DNA from: JBAZOJ01 sp041648755
Lineage (GTDB): Bacteria > Planctomycetota > B143-G9
Direction of reading: 5' to 3'
DNA length: 5,623 nt
Assembly (NCBI GenBank): GCA_041648755.1
Contig: JBAZOJ010000227.1
Span: 1-5,623, forward strand
The position numbers and the translations under genes were made by a program. The notes below the pieces were generated by a model that was not told where the DNA came from, ran no database searches, and saw only the letters and a list, made by a program, of their open reading frames with translations. Of the stretch, positions 5,203-5,623 are shown piece after piece (positions within the stretch are counted from its first letter, which is position 1; every line of letters starts with the position of its first letter).

Positions 5203-5623
5203 CGTCAACCACGTTCTTGTAACGGTGGCCAGTTGGGAAGAGCGCTTCTCGCTCGGTTTTGAGCGGCTTCTCAACGAATTTACCACGAGCAACATTCTCA
5301 TGTACTTTGTTGCGGAGTACGCAGAGCGAACCGAAGAACCTCGTAACCACGTCATTAGACTCTGCAAGGAAAGCAAAAGACAGATCGAGTCACTTGAGCT
5401 TTCATTTGCGGCCCCAGCCCGGTCGTGGCAGGTCCTCTATGAAAGTATTTCAAGTGGGATACCGGCCGGAGCAAGCGTGGTTGTCGACCTGTCTACAATG
5501 CCGCGCGAGGTGATCTGGATGGTCCTGGATTTGCTGCAGGAGCGGGGCGCAACCATCAAGTATGTGTACAATCCGCCCAGGAGTTATGACCTGGAGTGGT
5601 TGACGCGCGACCCCGGAAGGCCG
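5195..5623 (+). CDS. Rossmann-like protein with D-L-S-T-M-P-R-E motif, 3' end outside the window
   Basis: The ATG at 5195 overlaps the ATPase stop (ATGAGTGA) and has AGGGA 7 bases upstream (5183-5187). The frame stays open for 143 codons to the right edge. The protein shows an alternating strand/helix pattern. Strand V-L-V-T-V (7-11) is followed by S-W-E-E-R-F (13-18) and a helix. Next come strand I-L-M-Y-F-V-A (34-40), a long helix at about 48-64, strand S-V-V-V (94-97), then D-L-S-T-M-P-R-E (98-105), a helix, and strand I-K-Y-V-Y-N (121-126). A D-[LI]-[ST]-x-x-x-[RK] loop after a hydrophobic strand is reminiscent of the ligand-binding loop of CARF-type Rossmann domains. That would fit a nucleotide sensor, but I do not recognise the family with certainty. 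The missing C-terminus may carry an effector. Tight coupling to the ATPase argues for a shared function. Confidence 0.75.
   Translation, partial: MSDVNHVLVTVASWEERFSLGFERLLNEFTTSNILMYFVAEYAERTEEPRNHVIRLCKESKRQIESLELSFAAPARSWQVLYESISSGIPAGASVVVDLSTMPREVIWMVLDLLQERGATIKYVYNPPRSYDLEWLTRDPGRP

Overview
The window joins a GC-rich bacterial chromosomal segment (left) to an acquired defence-type gene cluster (right), with a tRNA gene and a decayed insertion sequence at the junction. The left gene uses almost only C/G in third codon positions and the DNA between genes is also GC-rich. This fits a high-GC bacterium, possibly a planctomycete or a similar large-genome environmental lineage, but nothing here fixes the taxonomy. 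The genes from about 1349 onward have a visibly lower GC content and mixed codon use, which suggests horizontal transfer.

Layout. (1) Positions 2-508: the 3' part of a peptidase C39-like gene with a membrane segment and an intact Cys/His/Asp triad. (2) 518-670: about 2.3 copies of a 65-67 bp tandem repeat. (3) 661-868: non-coding DNA with one GC-rich hairpin, then a clear promoter (828-856) for a tRNA. (4) 869-944: tRNA-Arg(TCG) with encoded CCA and one base fewer than usual between the acceptor and D stems. (5) 945-1080: two blocks of 10-bp phased repeats starting on the base after CCA. They are followed by a frameshifted fragment (about 1066-1220) that reads like the start of an IS21-family IstA transposase. 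Together these look like the left end of an IS21-type element. (6) 1240-1267: a promoter-like sequence. (7) 1349-5623 (right edge): four same-strand genes. They are a C5-cytosine DNA methyltransferase, an HD-domain phosphohydrolase, an ORC/Cdc6-like AAA+ ATPase, and the N-terminal part of a Rossmann-like protein with a D-L-S-T-M-P-R-E motif.

The last three genes are tightly coupled: a 11-bp gap, then an 8-bp overlap. The methyltransferase sits 42 bp upstream of them. Methyltransferase, HD hydrolase, AAA+ ATPase and a possible ligand-sensing Rossmann protein in one operon, beside a tRNA and IS debris, is the arrangement expected of an NTP-dependent anti-phage or anti-plasmid system. My working model is an inference. 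The methyltransferase would mark self DNA, the ATPase would sense or load on foreign DNA or act as a switch, the HD protein would be the hydrolytic effector, and the Rossmann protein a sensor or second effector. No classical restriction endonuclease, helicase or integrase is visible in the window, so the cluster does not match an ordinary restriction-modification system. The fourth gene runs off the right edge, so the system may be larger than what is seen.
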